From positions 17,333,495 through 17,397,494 of the forward strand of contig CM073328.1 in the NCBI GenBank assembly GCA_037043015.1: 64,000 nucleotides of DNA. The letters run 5' to 3'. The position numbers and the translations under genes are program-made. Under the pieces are notes generated by a model. It had not been told where the DNA came from. It did no database searches and worked only from the letters and a program-made list of their open reading frames with translations. Shown here piece after piece: positions 12,107 to 23,227 of the stretch. The stretch comes from Bryum argenteum (taxonomy: Eukaryota; Streptophyta; Bryopsida; Bryales; Bryaceae). Each line of letters opens with the position of its first letter. The stretch's first letter is position 1.

Positions 12107-12318
12107 TGTACTTTGCGAAGCTGTGGAGGATGATCGAGAACCGAGTGGTTGCAGGTCCGTTGCAGGTCCGTCGACCTTCCTGGTCACCAATCTCGAAGTG
12201 GACTAGGTCCGAGTGATATTGAGTTATCAAGATCACTTGCTGCAGCAAGCGCCTTGTGTCTGTGCTGATCACTGCGGTGAAATGGAATGATTGTTGTGAT
12301 AGAATCAAAGTCTGGTGC

Positions 12319-12330
12319 TAATTTATACTC
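12319..12330 (-). promoter_or_regulatory. TATA box of copy A
   Basis: On the minus strand the sequence reads GAGTATAAATTAG. The same position and context (TATAAAT followed within 10 bp by CAGA(C/G/A)TTTCATT) occurs in copies B, D, G and H. Confidence 0.6.
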
Positions 12331-14955
12331 TGAAGTTGAGGTCGTGGCATTCGAACCGTGCTCGTAAGTCGCGGACCTGAATGATGATAGTCCAACGCAC
12401 TGCCGCGCTTTGAGATCCAGATGTCTCATGAATGGCAGCGAGAGGCGACTAGAGGTGATGAAATAGGAACGACTGTCGTGTTGAGCGGCGCCTGCGAGCT
12501 ATTGAGAGTCAAGCCGATGTTTCAGAATGCTGTCAACGACGACTAAAATTTCCCGCCCGGTCGGTAGTTGGAGGAGTTTGTACGAGTAGTAAGTTGGAAT
12601 CTTGCGCTCAAGAATGATTGAAGGATGAGAAAGTTTCATGGAATGTGAGTTGGGGCAGTTACAAGGGTGTAGGAAGAGAATGTTATATTTCGTGAGAATA
12701 TGAATAATCCATGAGTATTGGGCAGTCACTAGTAAGTACTGGGTCCATATGGTCAAACACAAGTACAGAAGCTAGCTATGAAGTACGGACCTGGCTTCCA
12801 TAAATGTTTCTTGCGTATATTCAGGTTCTAGTGAAGGAGTAAGCTGCCACATGTATTCTGGATTCTGGCGAAGGAGTTTACCTTCCGTGGCGCAGTATCA
12901 GACTTTTTTTCAATCACAAACGAATTGTGTTGAAATTCCAAATGTCTGTTTCAAACGCGAAAATCTCAACCTAACAGCCGTGGTCCAGCTAAAGGTATGT
13001 CTACTCTTTCAGTGCTGCCAGTGGAAAATTGTATTTCATACTTTCTCTCTCGTCACAAACGAACGGTGTTGGAATTCCAGACGGAAAATCTCAACCGAAT
13101 TGCCATAGTCCAGCTGAAGGTACTTTCGGTAGAAATTCCTGCTCATTCAGTGCCGCCAGTGGAATTTAATTCTATTCCACACTTTCTGGAGTGAACCGAA
13201 GTATTTCGAGGAGGATCCTAATTCGTCATCTTCGACGTCAGCCATGGCAAGGTATAAGTTCGAGAAGGAGGCAGCTAGACCTGCCGAGGCACGTGATGTC
13301 GGCAACAACCAGACAGGCCCAAAAAATTCTGCTTCTTTGTATCTGAGGCGGTTGATGATAGTTTTGAGGAATTACTGGCCACAGCAGGTGTGGCAAGTCT
13401 CCGCAGGCAATTCTGTGTTTGCAAAGAATTTGACCAGGCATTCAACTTCGAGTAGTTATGGACCAATGATTCTCACACTTTCGGACGATCATTCACATTT
13501 GTCTTACCTTGGAGCGGGAGAAATTTCAGTACAGTGGAAGTTTCAATAGTACGGCATTCCGAGCTGGTATGAATCATTCGACGACGGCGCCATGTGTCTT
13601 GTGTTGTCCTGAGTGTCCTCGTCGGCACCAGTGTGGACCTCGAAGTCGATCATCCTCCACGAACACATTTCTACCCTTTGGTTGAAAGTTGGGGATTTTT
13701 GACTGCCATAAGTTTGTTTCTAGTATTTGAGATCCAAAGTGAAATTAATTAAGCTCAGTAACTTGTTGTGTTTTGGTAAGTATTTATACGTTGTGACCTT
13801 GAGTTTATGCAACCTCATGATTTATAAGATTCGATTCACATCATTTATGATAAGTTTAGTACATGATTGTGTGAGTAAGAATTTCATATGCCCTATGCCT
13901 GGAAACCCAAAAACAAGAGTTTTTCACTATCATGCACGCCATCAATCTATACTTAATTGTCCGGGTTTGTTACTTTTACCACACAAACTAGACTAAATTT
14001 GGGACCTTTGCCAAGTGATTTCATTCAACAAAAACATAGAATGAAAAATTTATGGCTCTTCATAGTTGTTGCCTTCCATCCAAAATGTTGTTTTTCTACA
14101 TTCGGTGCATTTAGGGGTTAAATTCCCATACCGAATCTCAACCATTCAACCACTTCACCTTGTCATACGCTACACATTCAACTACTTCACCTTGTCATGA
14201 TGTACATATTTAGAGAAGTTTTAGACGTTGCCTTACTCATTTCATACTTTCGATTCCATCATCTTTTCTTCTTCACTTCTTTGCAACTGTGTTATATAAT
14301 TGCAATATTCTGCATTCTTGACTATGCCATTTTGTGACATATTTGCAAATTTACCAAACAAAGGTCAATACGTATACCAAATTCTAACAACTAGAAAAAT
14401 TAAAATTCCAATTCCGTTAAAAGGACAATATTTTGGACAATAGCACACCTCAACTTGACACTATTTTGGACAATGGCACACCTCAACTTTTTGAGATAAT
14501 GAAAAAAAGAATAATTTTGGAATGTAATTTCATTAATAATTATGTACAAAAGACTCCAAACAAGGTAGGGGAGAGTGCTAAAATAGGAGTGGTGACAATA
14601 ATGGAGCAATAGCCTTCTTGACGAGAGGTACATACTAGCTTCTTTACTCAAATAGTAGCATTTACTCACGGCAAACATTGTAGGGTGCAAAAATAGGGCA
14701 CCATTTTAGAAACACCTATGAGACCGCCTTCAAAAATCCATAGCAGATTGTACTAGAAGAGTTCAAAAACCATGAATCCACTTTGAAAGTGAGTCCACAT
14801 ATACTGTAATTCTAGAGTCCACATCCATGTATGAAAATCTGGATTAGTCCACTGAAGACTCAAGTTGAAGATTGGTAGACAACTTGAGAAGTCACGGACT
14901 GCCTCCTAAGTTGGAACAGAGGCTATAGTAGAGTCCATGATACGTAGTTGCCATG
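12331..14955. other. Upstream flank of copy A and host spacer
   Basis: About 12340-13450 matches the upstream flanks of the other subfamily-1 copies (for example 33000-34070 and 55500-55990), including a G-box-type CACGTG at 13290-13295. No credible gene is seen. 14425-14485 holds two tandem copies of a phrase ending GGCACACCTCAACTT. 14640-14780 is a diverged relic of MITE family 1. 14881-14955 matches 53160-53231 and forms the left host flank of the 15-kb insertion. Confidence 0.6.
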
Positions 14956-14988
14956 CATTAGAGAAAATTTGGGGTGTGAGGAAGGCCA
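14956..14988 (+). repeat. Left terminal inverted repeat of the 15-kb element
   Basis: These 33 bp match the complement of 30039-30071 at 32 positions; the only difference is G versus A at TIR position 23. Host sequence GTTGCCATG precedes it. Confidence 0.85.
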
Positions 14989-15589
14989 GTATTTTTGGCT
15001 CGAAAATCAATAAATTTTTTTCGATAAATGCTGAAATTACATATAAATGGTACTGACCCGAGTTCACATCAAAACTGCCCGCCAATGGGGAAGAAGCGGC
15101 ATGGCCTTGGTGGCAACGTAGTGGGCCTAGTTGACCACCGGATTGAAGGATGTGGTAGTTAAGAAGGACCGGAATTCATGAGTGGCGGCCGAGGTGGCAA
15201 CGGCCGTGCTTGCCGCACGAGTACCGGCACAATGAATGCTCAATAAAATAACGATGCTTTAAACTATTTTATGCCCACCTCGTAGTACCACAACAATGTA
15301 AATGTAAACGTGAAAAAGGTTTTACTCGTTGGAAAACGGAATCCACTACCTTAAATCAACGTCTGCGGCGTTGTAGAGGGTGATGGGGAAGTCCTTTTGG
15401 GTTGACTTCACATTCCACGTGGACATGCCAATTATAATTGTGCACAAGTAGAATAGCTTCCCGCCAAATGAGTTGGCTACATTCATGTTGCTCCTAGTTT
15501 GCATGGCATAATGTTGAGCGAGTGCGAGTCAAATGCTCTCCGCCAAATGAGTTGGCCTCTTTCGTGTTTCCACCAAGTGAGTTGGTTTC

Positions 15590-15955
15590 GTTGTGGCTTA
15601 GGGATATCATGGCACTTCTGCATGTTTCCAACAGAGGTCAAGGAGTTTAGAGTAGAGTTGAGCGTAGTTTTGCTCCACATTTATGCATTAGCTTTAGTCA
15701 CATGTATTGCCTAGACTTGCTCATGTGAACAGGAAAGGTGTTCGAAGTTAGCTTAGTGGTACTACGAACAGTCATAGCAACTCTGGATGTTTCCAACAGG
15801 GGTCAAGCCGTCAAGGTTGTCAGTCTTGTTTTATAGCTTCAGGTCTTGAGCGGTGATTTACTTATGCGGTGAAAACAGAGTTCGAAGTGAGTGTAGTTGT
15901 GGCCTAGGGACGCTTATGGCACTTCTGGATGTAACCAATAGAGATCAAGGTAGTA
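15590..15955 (+). repeat. Triplicated ~150-165 bp exon-like unit
   Basis: Three head-to-tail copies share the phrase GGCACTTCTG(C/G)ATGTTTCCAAC or a decayed form, followed by AGAGGTCAAG, at about 15611, 15776 and 15914. The first two keep the element word GTTTCCAAC. The third has GTAACCAAT instead, and only the third leads into a long open frame. This looks like local duplication of a 5' exon with its acceptor site. Confidence 0.6.
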
Positions 15956-17050
15956 AGTCCTATTCAGTAGCTTTAGCTCTAGAGCGTAGATTTGCTCCTG
16001 TGGTGAGGAAAGGAGTTGGAATTGACGAACAAGTGCCGAAATCACAATTTCCAGCCTTGAGAGATTCTGGAGCCACCAACATTGACCTGTGGGTGGATGG
16101 TAATTTGTATCCATCACATCCACACACTAGAAAGCCACCTGAGTTTCATAGTGTGAAGTCACTTCTAGAATTTGTATGTCACGGAGAATCTGGCCTATTA
16201 GGATATGCTAAGAAACTTGTTAATACAAATGATGTTGTGAAGGGCTTGGAGTGTGAATTGAGGAAAACACGCGCCTCTATTGCACTCTTGAGGCATGATG
16301 TTGATGTTGCTAATGAAAGGTGTACCCTACGTTCGGAGGAACTTCTTGGAAGTAGTAGAGAAGAGATTGCAACATTGAAGAGTGAATCTGACGTTTTGAG
16401 ATTTCGATGTTCTTCGCTAGAGCAAGAATTAAAGAATAGCACAGAATCTCATGCGGTTAGCCTTGCGATGAGCATTCGATGAGGGACGACAAGCTGCAGA
16501 TGAAGAGTTGGTTAGACTAAATCAGGATCTTGAAGTAGCGAAGAAGGCGTTACTCAAGCTTCAGAGGAAGTTAGAGAGGATAGTGAACACTCCAGTAGGT
16601 ATGCAAGTTAGAGCATCAAGGGTCTCATCGATTTAGCGAAGTGTGGAGGCGCGACCAAAGCGCGTATTGCAAGGATCCGAAGCTTGTTACAACCGGGTCA
16701 TTGTTCAATCTGTGCATGTTGGAAACAAGACGTCGAATGGGAGGAAACGCTTGTGTGGTGGCAAGGATACACAAGATGAGACCGGGCAAGCACTTGGACG
16801 ATTACTATCACAAGGAGAGACATGGGCATTCTTTGTCCCGAACCGCGAAAGCTTTTTCTTGCCACTAGCATGACAAACTACTACCTCAACAGAATTGGGG
16901 AAGAATTGGGAACGTAAGGTATATTGGCGGCATGTGATATGACCGGAGTATCTCGAAGGGATATGGTGAGATTTACAAAACAATCAAGGGCGAGCGAGTG
17001 CGACTTGTTGACAAGCGCTTGAAGCCAACATTTTTACCAAACCCGCACAA
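15853..17050 (+). CDS. 5' coding tract of the element's plus-strand gene (coiled coil)
   Basis: An open frame from 15853 to 16482 encodes about 209 residues. The first half is of mixed composition. The second half (about 16215-16440) is rich in Leu, Glu, Lys and Arg with heptad spacing and is predicted coiled coil. The sense then shifts by one frame near 16470 and continues helical to a stop near 16635. It resumes in the ORF 16643-16873, and further readable sense lies at about 16870-17050 before a possible GT donor after CCCGCACAAG. It may be the N-terminal part of the transposase gene or a separate protein. The shifts mean it is decayed or has introns I have not placed. Two GTTTCCAAC motifs lie close by. 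Confidence 0.4.
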
Positions 17051-17158
17051 GGTATCGATGAATCCACCCCATTTTATGATTCTTCTTACATTGTCTTCAA
17101 AATCGATATTATTTACGATGAGTTGAAAACAAACTTCAAGTAGATCTACTTTGCCAAC

Positions 17159-17422
17159 ATGCTAACATATGTCTTCTATCAGGTAAGTTTGTTGCGACGA
17201 GAGCTGAATTCAAAGTTGATGGATCTTGTTGGTGACTACTACTACATCGAAAGTACATTGGAGATTCAATCAAATGCTCCAATGACAAGTACAAAAGAGA
17301 AGAAGAGGAAAGTAGAGATAAGTCGGGTTGTCTTGACAGCAAAGAATTCTTTGTTTGTTGATATTGAACACGTGCAAAGGACTATGGTGAAGTTGTACGG
17401 TTTTACCACGGAAGGTAATTAA
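17159..17422 (+). CDS. Internal exon upstream of the transposase core
   Basis: An open segment of about 80 residues follows a pyrimidine-containing acceptor near 17180 and ends with a probable donor after GGAAG at about 17415 (GTAATT). It contains DYYYIESTLEI and a basic patch KEKKRKVEISR. It lies between the coiled-coil tract and the catalytic core on the same strand. It probably belongs to the same transcript, as the region before the first catalytic Asp in DDE enzymes. No family motif was recognised. Confidence 0.4.
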   Translation: MLTYVFYQVSLLRRELNSKLMDLVGDYYYIESTLEIQSNAPMTSTKEKKRKVEISRVVLTAKNSLFVDIEHVQRTMVKLYGFTTEGN

Positions 17423-17548
17423 CTTCTACAGAAAATTCTGAGAATTTAGCGTGATAGAGTTGAATGAGATGTCTTGCAGAATGGTTAATGGGTTTGTAGA
17501 TATTAACTCCAACAATCTGTTTGAATTCACAGAAGTTGGAAACAAGCC

Positions 17549-19136
17549 GTGTTCGTGTTGAAGATGGATGAAGCGGAGATTATGCATGGAAGGAAGTTTG
17601 AAAGGGTTAGCATAACCCTCATGAATCGTGCGTTAGACACTAGCATTCAGAAAACTGACGATAGGTATTTCTCAGTCCAATCTGAAACAGAGATATGGCC
17701 TATTGCGTGCTTTGAGGTTGCGAAGGAGTCCCACGAAGTGCTTCAGTGGGTGTTCCAACAAACACAATTCCCTGCAGTGATCAAAGCACAAGATGAAGGT
17801 CAAGTACTTACAGTGGAGGGTGTTGGAACCTTCCAAGTCGAGTGGCATTTATCCGCGGACATGAAAACAATCAAATCTTTGTATGGGTTGAAACATGGAG
17901 CCAATGCCAAACATTCATGTATTTATTGCAATCAAGAGCGGACGAAACCTGTGGTGGGATCAGCTGGAAGTGTTACTTTGGAGGCTAAACGAAGGAAACA
18001 TACATGGCATGGAGGTTTATTTGCTAGTAACGTACACTGTCAACCATTGTCCATTAGCAGAGAGTTACGGTGGAAGCCTATTCTACCAATCCCACTTGAG
18101 AGAGTACATATCTGCAGTCTACATGCGTCGACGAGAATCATGGAGAAGATTCTTCATCTGCATTTCATTTTCATTTGGACTATGACAAATGAGGCCCGTC
18201 AAGAAGTTGCCATAGAGAACATGGAGAAGAGCTTGTCAGCAGCTGGACTTCATGGTGGCAACGTCCGCATTATGAAGGATCCAAAGCTAAGTGGTGTTTC
18301 CAGCAACATTCCTATCAAACCCTCCCTGAGTGGCGTGACTGCAGTCAGGATGTTCCAACCATCTACTTGGTCAGGACAAGATCGGGTTTGGAAGGATGTC
18401 CTCCGCTCAGAAAACAACACCCTCGACCAAGGTACGCAGTATTTGGACAGAGTCGAAATGTGGCAAGCGTTGGAAACAATATTGCCATATCTTGTGGGCC
18501 TTTCTTTAGATCAACAACAAATCGATACTTTTAGAGGAAAAATTAAGAAGTGGGGAGAGCTCTATGTGAAGTGCTTTGGAGAAAACCATGTCACTCATTA
18601 TATGGTGAGTTTCCACTTTTGCATACTTCTGTAATTTTTGGTTAATAAGCCTACTGCCATCTGGGCATATCTACATGTTTGAATTCTCCCACTAATTTCT
18701 CTTATTATTGGCTTTGCAGCATAACCTTGTGCGGCATGGTCCTTGGTTTGTGGAAACATACGGTAGCCTTGCTGTCTGGAACAATCAAGGCATGGAAAAG
18801 TCACATCATGCAGCAAAGGCGGCTAATCAACACCATACTCAGCATGGTGGTACTAAAGACAAAACAAGTGCTATTGTTCAGCAGTACCAGCACTGGTATA
18901 GAAATATTCAGCACAGGTTTGCTAAGCAAGAACAATTGCAAGCAACATGCAACGTCAGATCACAAGAAAATCAAGCAGCGTCGACAGCTCTAATGGAGAA
19001 GAAGAGGATAGCCTATAACGCAAGTAATGCAATGGAGGCAGCTAGAAAGTGGAGGGAAGATAGAGTACGAGTAGGTAATGCTTGGGTGAGAGAAGTTGAA
19101 CGCGAGGATGTTTCCAACACGCCTGTCATAGTCTAA
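17549..19136 (+). CDS. DDE transposase core (RAG1/Transib-like residue layout), two exons
   Basis: The frame is open from a splice acceptor before 17531 through 17549-18604. An intron at 18605-18719 (GTGAGT...TTTGCAG, phase 0) follows, and then an exon at 18720-19136 ending in TAA. Numbered from codon 17549, the likely catalytic residues are D7 in KMDEAE, D104 in HLSADMKT and E378 in NNQGMEKSHH. Probable zinc ligands are C124 and C127 (CIYC) and H353 and H358 (HNLVRH). The spacing D104 to C127 (23), H353 to H358 (5) and H358 to E378 (20) closely follows the RAG1 core as I know it. hAT, KDZ, Transib and related superfamilies share variants of this layout. The tail (18830-19130) is charged and helical. 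It would cut and join the element's ends. The only defects seen are upstream, so this part may still be intact. Confidence 0.7.
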
Positions 19137-19351
19137 GTACAAATAGTGGTGACGTTGAGCACTTTAGAATGTTCGCAACGTAGATAAGGTGCGTCCCTCA
19201 TTTCTGTATTACTCCATTGCCGCATCTTCACCGGGATTTGGGATCGCTTCCTATGTAATGATTGTCTTGTTGGCTGCATGTCATTATGCAATTGCTTACG
19301 ACTCACATTCACTATTCAATTCAAAATAACTCCAAAAAAATGTATCGCCAT

Positions 19352-19990
19352 TCAAATGATCTCACCTAGTTTTTCGGCGGCTACATCCTGCAACCTTGTC
19401 ATCATGTTGGAAACGTCCTTCTCCATCCAGGAAGTAAGAGGGTATCCAAATTGGGCCATCCAAGCACCACTGAACTTATCTTCGCAACGTGGGCAACCGT
19501 ATTTTTGATCCGCCAACAGTTGGGCAATGCATACGGGGTGGTACTCACACCCGCAAGAAGCAATAATCACAGCATGCGCTACAAAACCTTGTTTTTTGCA
19601 GCCCGCACACAACTTTGGTTGTGTTCTCCATATAGCAGGGACGGACGTACCTGTTGGATACATGAATGGAGCCCTCGGACGGAGCACGAAGGAAGGAGTT
19701 TTGAGCCTACGTACCTTCTCCTCAGATTCCACAACAGCAGCGTTGCACATTTCTAAAGTGCGTTTTGACAGTGCCAACGACCCCCCTTCAATAGATTTTA
19801 TTGAAGCTTTCGCGTGCTCTTCAGCCTCCGACATTGTGATTAATTTCTCCAATGTCTGTCGTTCCTGCAACAGCTTGTGCATAGACAACGCGCTCGCGCT
19901 CGTGCCTTCGCAACTTGGAGAAATAGGGTTAGAATGTATCCCTGAGGCATACCGGACCTCCAATTCTTCTCGGTCTTTAGCACAAGTTTG
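19352..19990 (-). CDS. C-terminal exon of finger gene 1: coiled coil plus C4HC3 zinc finger
   Basis: From the ATG at 19963 the frame encodes 203 residues and is open upstream to about 19990. Residues 25-90 are helical and charged. The zinc-binding array is C119-x2-C122-x14-C137-x-C139-x2-H142-x2-C145-x11-C157-x2-C160, the C4HC3 order of PHD and RING-variant fingers, followed by a conserved-looking W/FG tail. The same finger with almost the same spacing occurs at 25411-25533 on the other strand. It ends 216 bp from the end of the transposase, tail to tail. The role is unknown; such fingers bind histone tails or act as ubiquitin ligases. One GTTTCCAAC lies in the coding sequence near 19405. Confidence 0.6.
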   Translation of the reverse strand, partial: QTCAKDREELEVRYASGIHSNPISPSCEGTSASALSMHKLLQERQTLEKLITMSEAEEHAKASIKSIEGGSLALSKRTLEMCNAAVVESEEKVRRLKTPSFVLRPRAPFMYPTGTSVPAIWRTQPKLCAGCKKQGFVAHAVIIASCGCEYHPVCIAQLLADQKYGCPRCEDKFSGAWMAQFGYPLTSWMEKDVSNMMTRLQDVAAEKLGEII

Positions 19991-20089
19991 AGGTCAAATC
20001 CCGGTGTCCCGGTTTCTAACTCACAAGTGGGCCGTGGAGATGGGTGCACACAAGACAATCCTTCCAAGCAATGGACAATAACATTCATA

Positions 20090-22314
20090 CAAGCATAAAA
20101 TTCCTACTTTGAATTCAACATAGAAGTACCATCATTCAATCAACCCTCAATTTAATCCCTATAAATTGCAATTCCATGAGTGACTCAAGCCCCAAAACCC
20201 ATCAAAATTGATCCTAGGGAGCTACAATTGCATCCCTTGAGCCACTAGGGCCTTTGGGCTCAATTATGGGGTCAAATAGGACCTAAACTCAAGCAAAAGC
20301 CCCCAAAATGCATCAAACTAGACTACTACAGCACACCATTTAAGCTCAAAAATGGTAGATTCACTTGTAAATCTCCAATTCTTGGTTCCAAGGCAATCAA
20401 AACCTCTCCGCACGTTCATAACTCATTTCTACAATGCAAAATACACTTAAAACAAGATACTAGGGTTACCTAGGAGAAATTGGGCAGCGCTTCCGCGCTT
20501 GACCCAGTACTTCCCAAATTAAACCCTAATTTCAGCAATTGAACAAAAACTTTGAACCACAAAATACGAGTGAAATTTCGGCAGCGCTTCCGCACCGATT
20601 ACAAATTCCCGAATTTTTAACCTATTTTTTATAATTTCAGCCCGATTTTGGGCAGCGCTTCCGCACTACCCTTTACACACGGTGCACCCTAGCAATCAAT
20701 CACTCAAACAGCAAGGCAAGTACAGCACATACGTCTCCTTCCACGACAAACACAAGAACAAAACAAACACCAATTCAAATCACCACACACAATTTTTTGG
20801 CAAAGAGATCACCATTTTTTTAGATAAAACTCACAATTACTACTGGTTTTAAACCACACAATCTACTAATGCAAAGAGATGCATCAATCAAGCGAAGAGG
20901 GGATGGAGGGGCTCCCTCCTTAATGTCACCCTGTCTACCCTCCGTAATATCACGGAGGGGACAGGGGTTCCGTTGCTGCTGCGGCAGATGGGTCCGACTC
21001 TCCTCCGGTGTTTGGTCGTTGTCGTCTCCTCCGATACTGCTCGATACTGGCGAGGATGCCGGTGCTAGAAGCCGGGTCGCGGTGCCTCAATTGCCGGCTG
21101 GAACTGCCGGCTCCTCTGCTGCTGCCAAGGAGCTGCGTCGCTCCTCCGGCGATTGTCGATGCTGATTGGGGTCACTGGACCTCGTGGTCGCCGCTCCTCC
21201 GCTGACTGATCGCGGCTATCCTTCTCCGATCCACCTGCTGCCGGCTGGTTCTGTCGATGCGGCTGTTGAACTGTCGAGGAGCTGCTGGCCCTCGAGCTCG
21301 TCCCCAACCTCCGTCGAGTCGATGCCGTCTCACCGAGATTACCCTCGATCCGCCACCGTGGTGCGCTGATCGGCTCGCCGTCGTCGTGTTCGGCTGTCGG
21401 CGTTGATCGACGCTGGCTCCGGATTCGGAGCTACCCTGGTCGCCGGTACACCGGCGGTCTGGCTTCCGATCGATGTTCCAGCCCGCTGCTCGCCGAATCT
21501 GAACTCACAATCCTGAGCGCTGTCGGTGGGTGCTTCCGATCGCGGTTCCAGCTCGCTGCGTCGCCGAGTCCGCTCCGTCCAGATCGAGCGCCGTCGGTGG
21601 GGCCTTGCTCGTGCCGCCGCTCCTCCGCCCCGTCCAGATCGAGCGCTGTCGGTGCCCTCCTCGATGATGCAGGATCACCGTGCTCCGACGCCGTCACCGC
21701 CCATTCACGAGGCTGCCCCTCCGAAAGACTGCACCTGCGGCACTTTTCCGCCAGCGACCGCCGTTATCGAGGAACCTGCACACTCCTCTCCAAAACACCG
21801 CACGCACTTCCCACAACACGATTAGGGGTTTTCACCCAATCCGCTAGCTAGGACTCATGAATTTGCGACAACAACCTAGATCTCCAAAAAATCGCTTCCT
21901 AAAACACACACACACACAAAAAAACCAGCCTAACGGCCTCTCTTCCAACTCCCCTCCTCCCTGGCTGATCCAGGGAGGTTGAAGCAAAAAAGCTTCATCC
22001 GTCCAATTGGGCGGATTTCATCCGTCCAGTTGGACGGACTTTCATCCCTATTTTCTTCTAACTAATTAGGCAAGCTAAAGGCACCACCTTTCATATTAGG
22101 GGTTTTGTAGAAAGTAAGGGCGAAGTGGGGTAACCCGCGTCCTACCTATGAATACATAATTGCTAAAACATACTAAAACTCGCCATTTAATATATTGGCA
22201 ATTATCAAAAATACTAATTAGGTATAAATTAGAACAAGAACGGCCGCTTGTGCCAAAACCTCCTATGAGACCATGGGTATTCCGTGAATTCACGAAATGA
22301 GCTAAAAGGTTTAA
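20090..22314. other. Intron-like region of finger gene 1 with repeated motif and G+C-rich block
   Basis: The first part (20090-20860) is A+T-rich and has three copies of GGCAGCGCTTCCGC at about 20482, 20580 and 20650. The next part (20870-21850) is sharply G+C-rich, with Leu/Arg/Ser-rich frames open in several directions and no consistent protein. A stem-loop lies at 20929-20966 (CCCTGTC...CCCTCCGT paired with ACGGAGGG...GACAGGG). A short CA repeat lies near 21905, and a palindrome CCGTCCAGTTGGACGG at 22022-22037. The block looks like an insertion nested in the intron, but its ends are not evident. Confidence 0.45.
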
Positions 22315-23227
22315 TTAAACCATGGAAACTTGATAATTACGCGCTAAACTTCGCGGGGAACGCATTCCCGCTAAAGTGAACCGTTTCGCGGGTTCACAAC
22401 AAGTGACAAGTGCCTCCTTTGATTCCGCCAAGGACCTCAAAATACCCTCGTGCGCGGCAGTTGTTTTGTCCCTGAGTTGGCGATAATCCAACAATTCTGC
22501 TTCTGCCTCCGCAAGCGCTTTCGAATTGTGCCGTGTTGGAGAACCTGTCCTCGTCCTCTTACGCCCGGTGGTAGTCGTGTAGAAATGGCTCATAATAGCG
22601 CACAAGTGCGCAAGTTGCTCCCTGATCGCAACAGGTCCCAGTTTGTGGCGGTTATGTTTCTTTTGGCTTATTCGAGTGTTGCGCCTTTTGATCGCTTCTG
22701 ACACCCAGTCAATTTCCAGGTTGTGCACAAATGTGGCATAGCAAGCGCGTAAGAACCTCAAAGAAAATTGGTCATTGGAAATAGAGCCACCATACACGAG
22801 CTTGTGGTGTTCAAAAAATTGTTTTGCTTGGATTTTGTCAAGACACAAGCTGATTGGAAACCTGTATGGATCGGTGCCTGTCTTCCATTTCTCTCTGATC
22901 TCCTCCTCAGTGACTTGCGTTAGGTTTGCAACTTAATCCACGGGTGTTCCACGAGGGCACAATCCCGCAACAACCGTGAAGAATCGCGCATCGTAAACAC
23001 CGTGCCTTCCTTGAAGCACGGGGGGCGTGCAGTTATCAATCGCTTGTGTCTTCGTGAATTCCATCCAAAGGGGGATCGGCTCTTGAAACTCATCTTCTCC
23101 GGACGGTGTCTTCTCTACTCCGCCGTGGCTCTCAATCTCTTCGAGGCACATGCTTCGTTTCCACCTCCGGGGACTCTCTGTGATCTCCCGAATTCCTCCT
23201 GCAAGCACGAGCCGGTTGTCTGGACAT
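22315..23227 (-). pseudogene. N-terminal exon of finger gene 1
   Basis: One frame is open from 23208 to 22315 except for a single TAA at 22933-22935. It aligns by eye with the plus-strand gene at 24205-24911: GVYDARFF with AVYDEDFF, SLRFLRACYATF with SQTFLRACVYYF, and LGPVAIREQLAH with LGPPALKPQLAH. The proposed start is the ATG at 23225-23227, directly preceded on the minus strand by TGTTTCCAAC, as in the paralog. That start needs one frame shift within the first about 20 codons. The C-terminal part is charged and helical and probably splices to the finger exon about 2.3 kb downstream. The nonsense codon suggests this copy is inactive unless suppressed or miscalled. Confidence 0.55.

Noticed and set aside
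14951..14960. A 5-bp target duplication expected for RAG/Transib elements
   Set aside because: The five bases outside the TIRs are CCATG and GAAAG, which do not match. A 3-bp ATG or a 1-bp overlap is possible but ambiguous.
20869..21851. Several overlapping frames in the G+C-rich block as genes
   Set aside because: Frames are open on both strands because of composition. None has a recognisable motif or consistent codon bias.
19352..23227. Calling finger gene 1 a RAG2 homolog
   Set aside because: Only the convergent position and a C4HC3 finger are shared. No kelch-type repeats are visible, and the finger spacing could equally be RING-variant.
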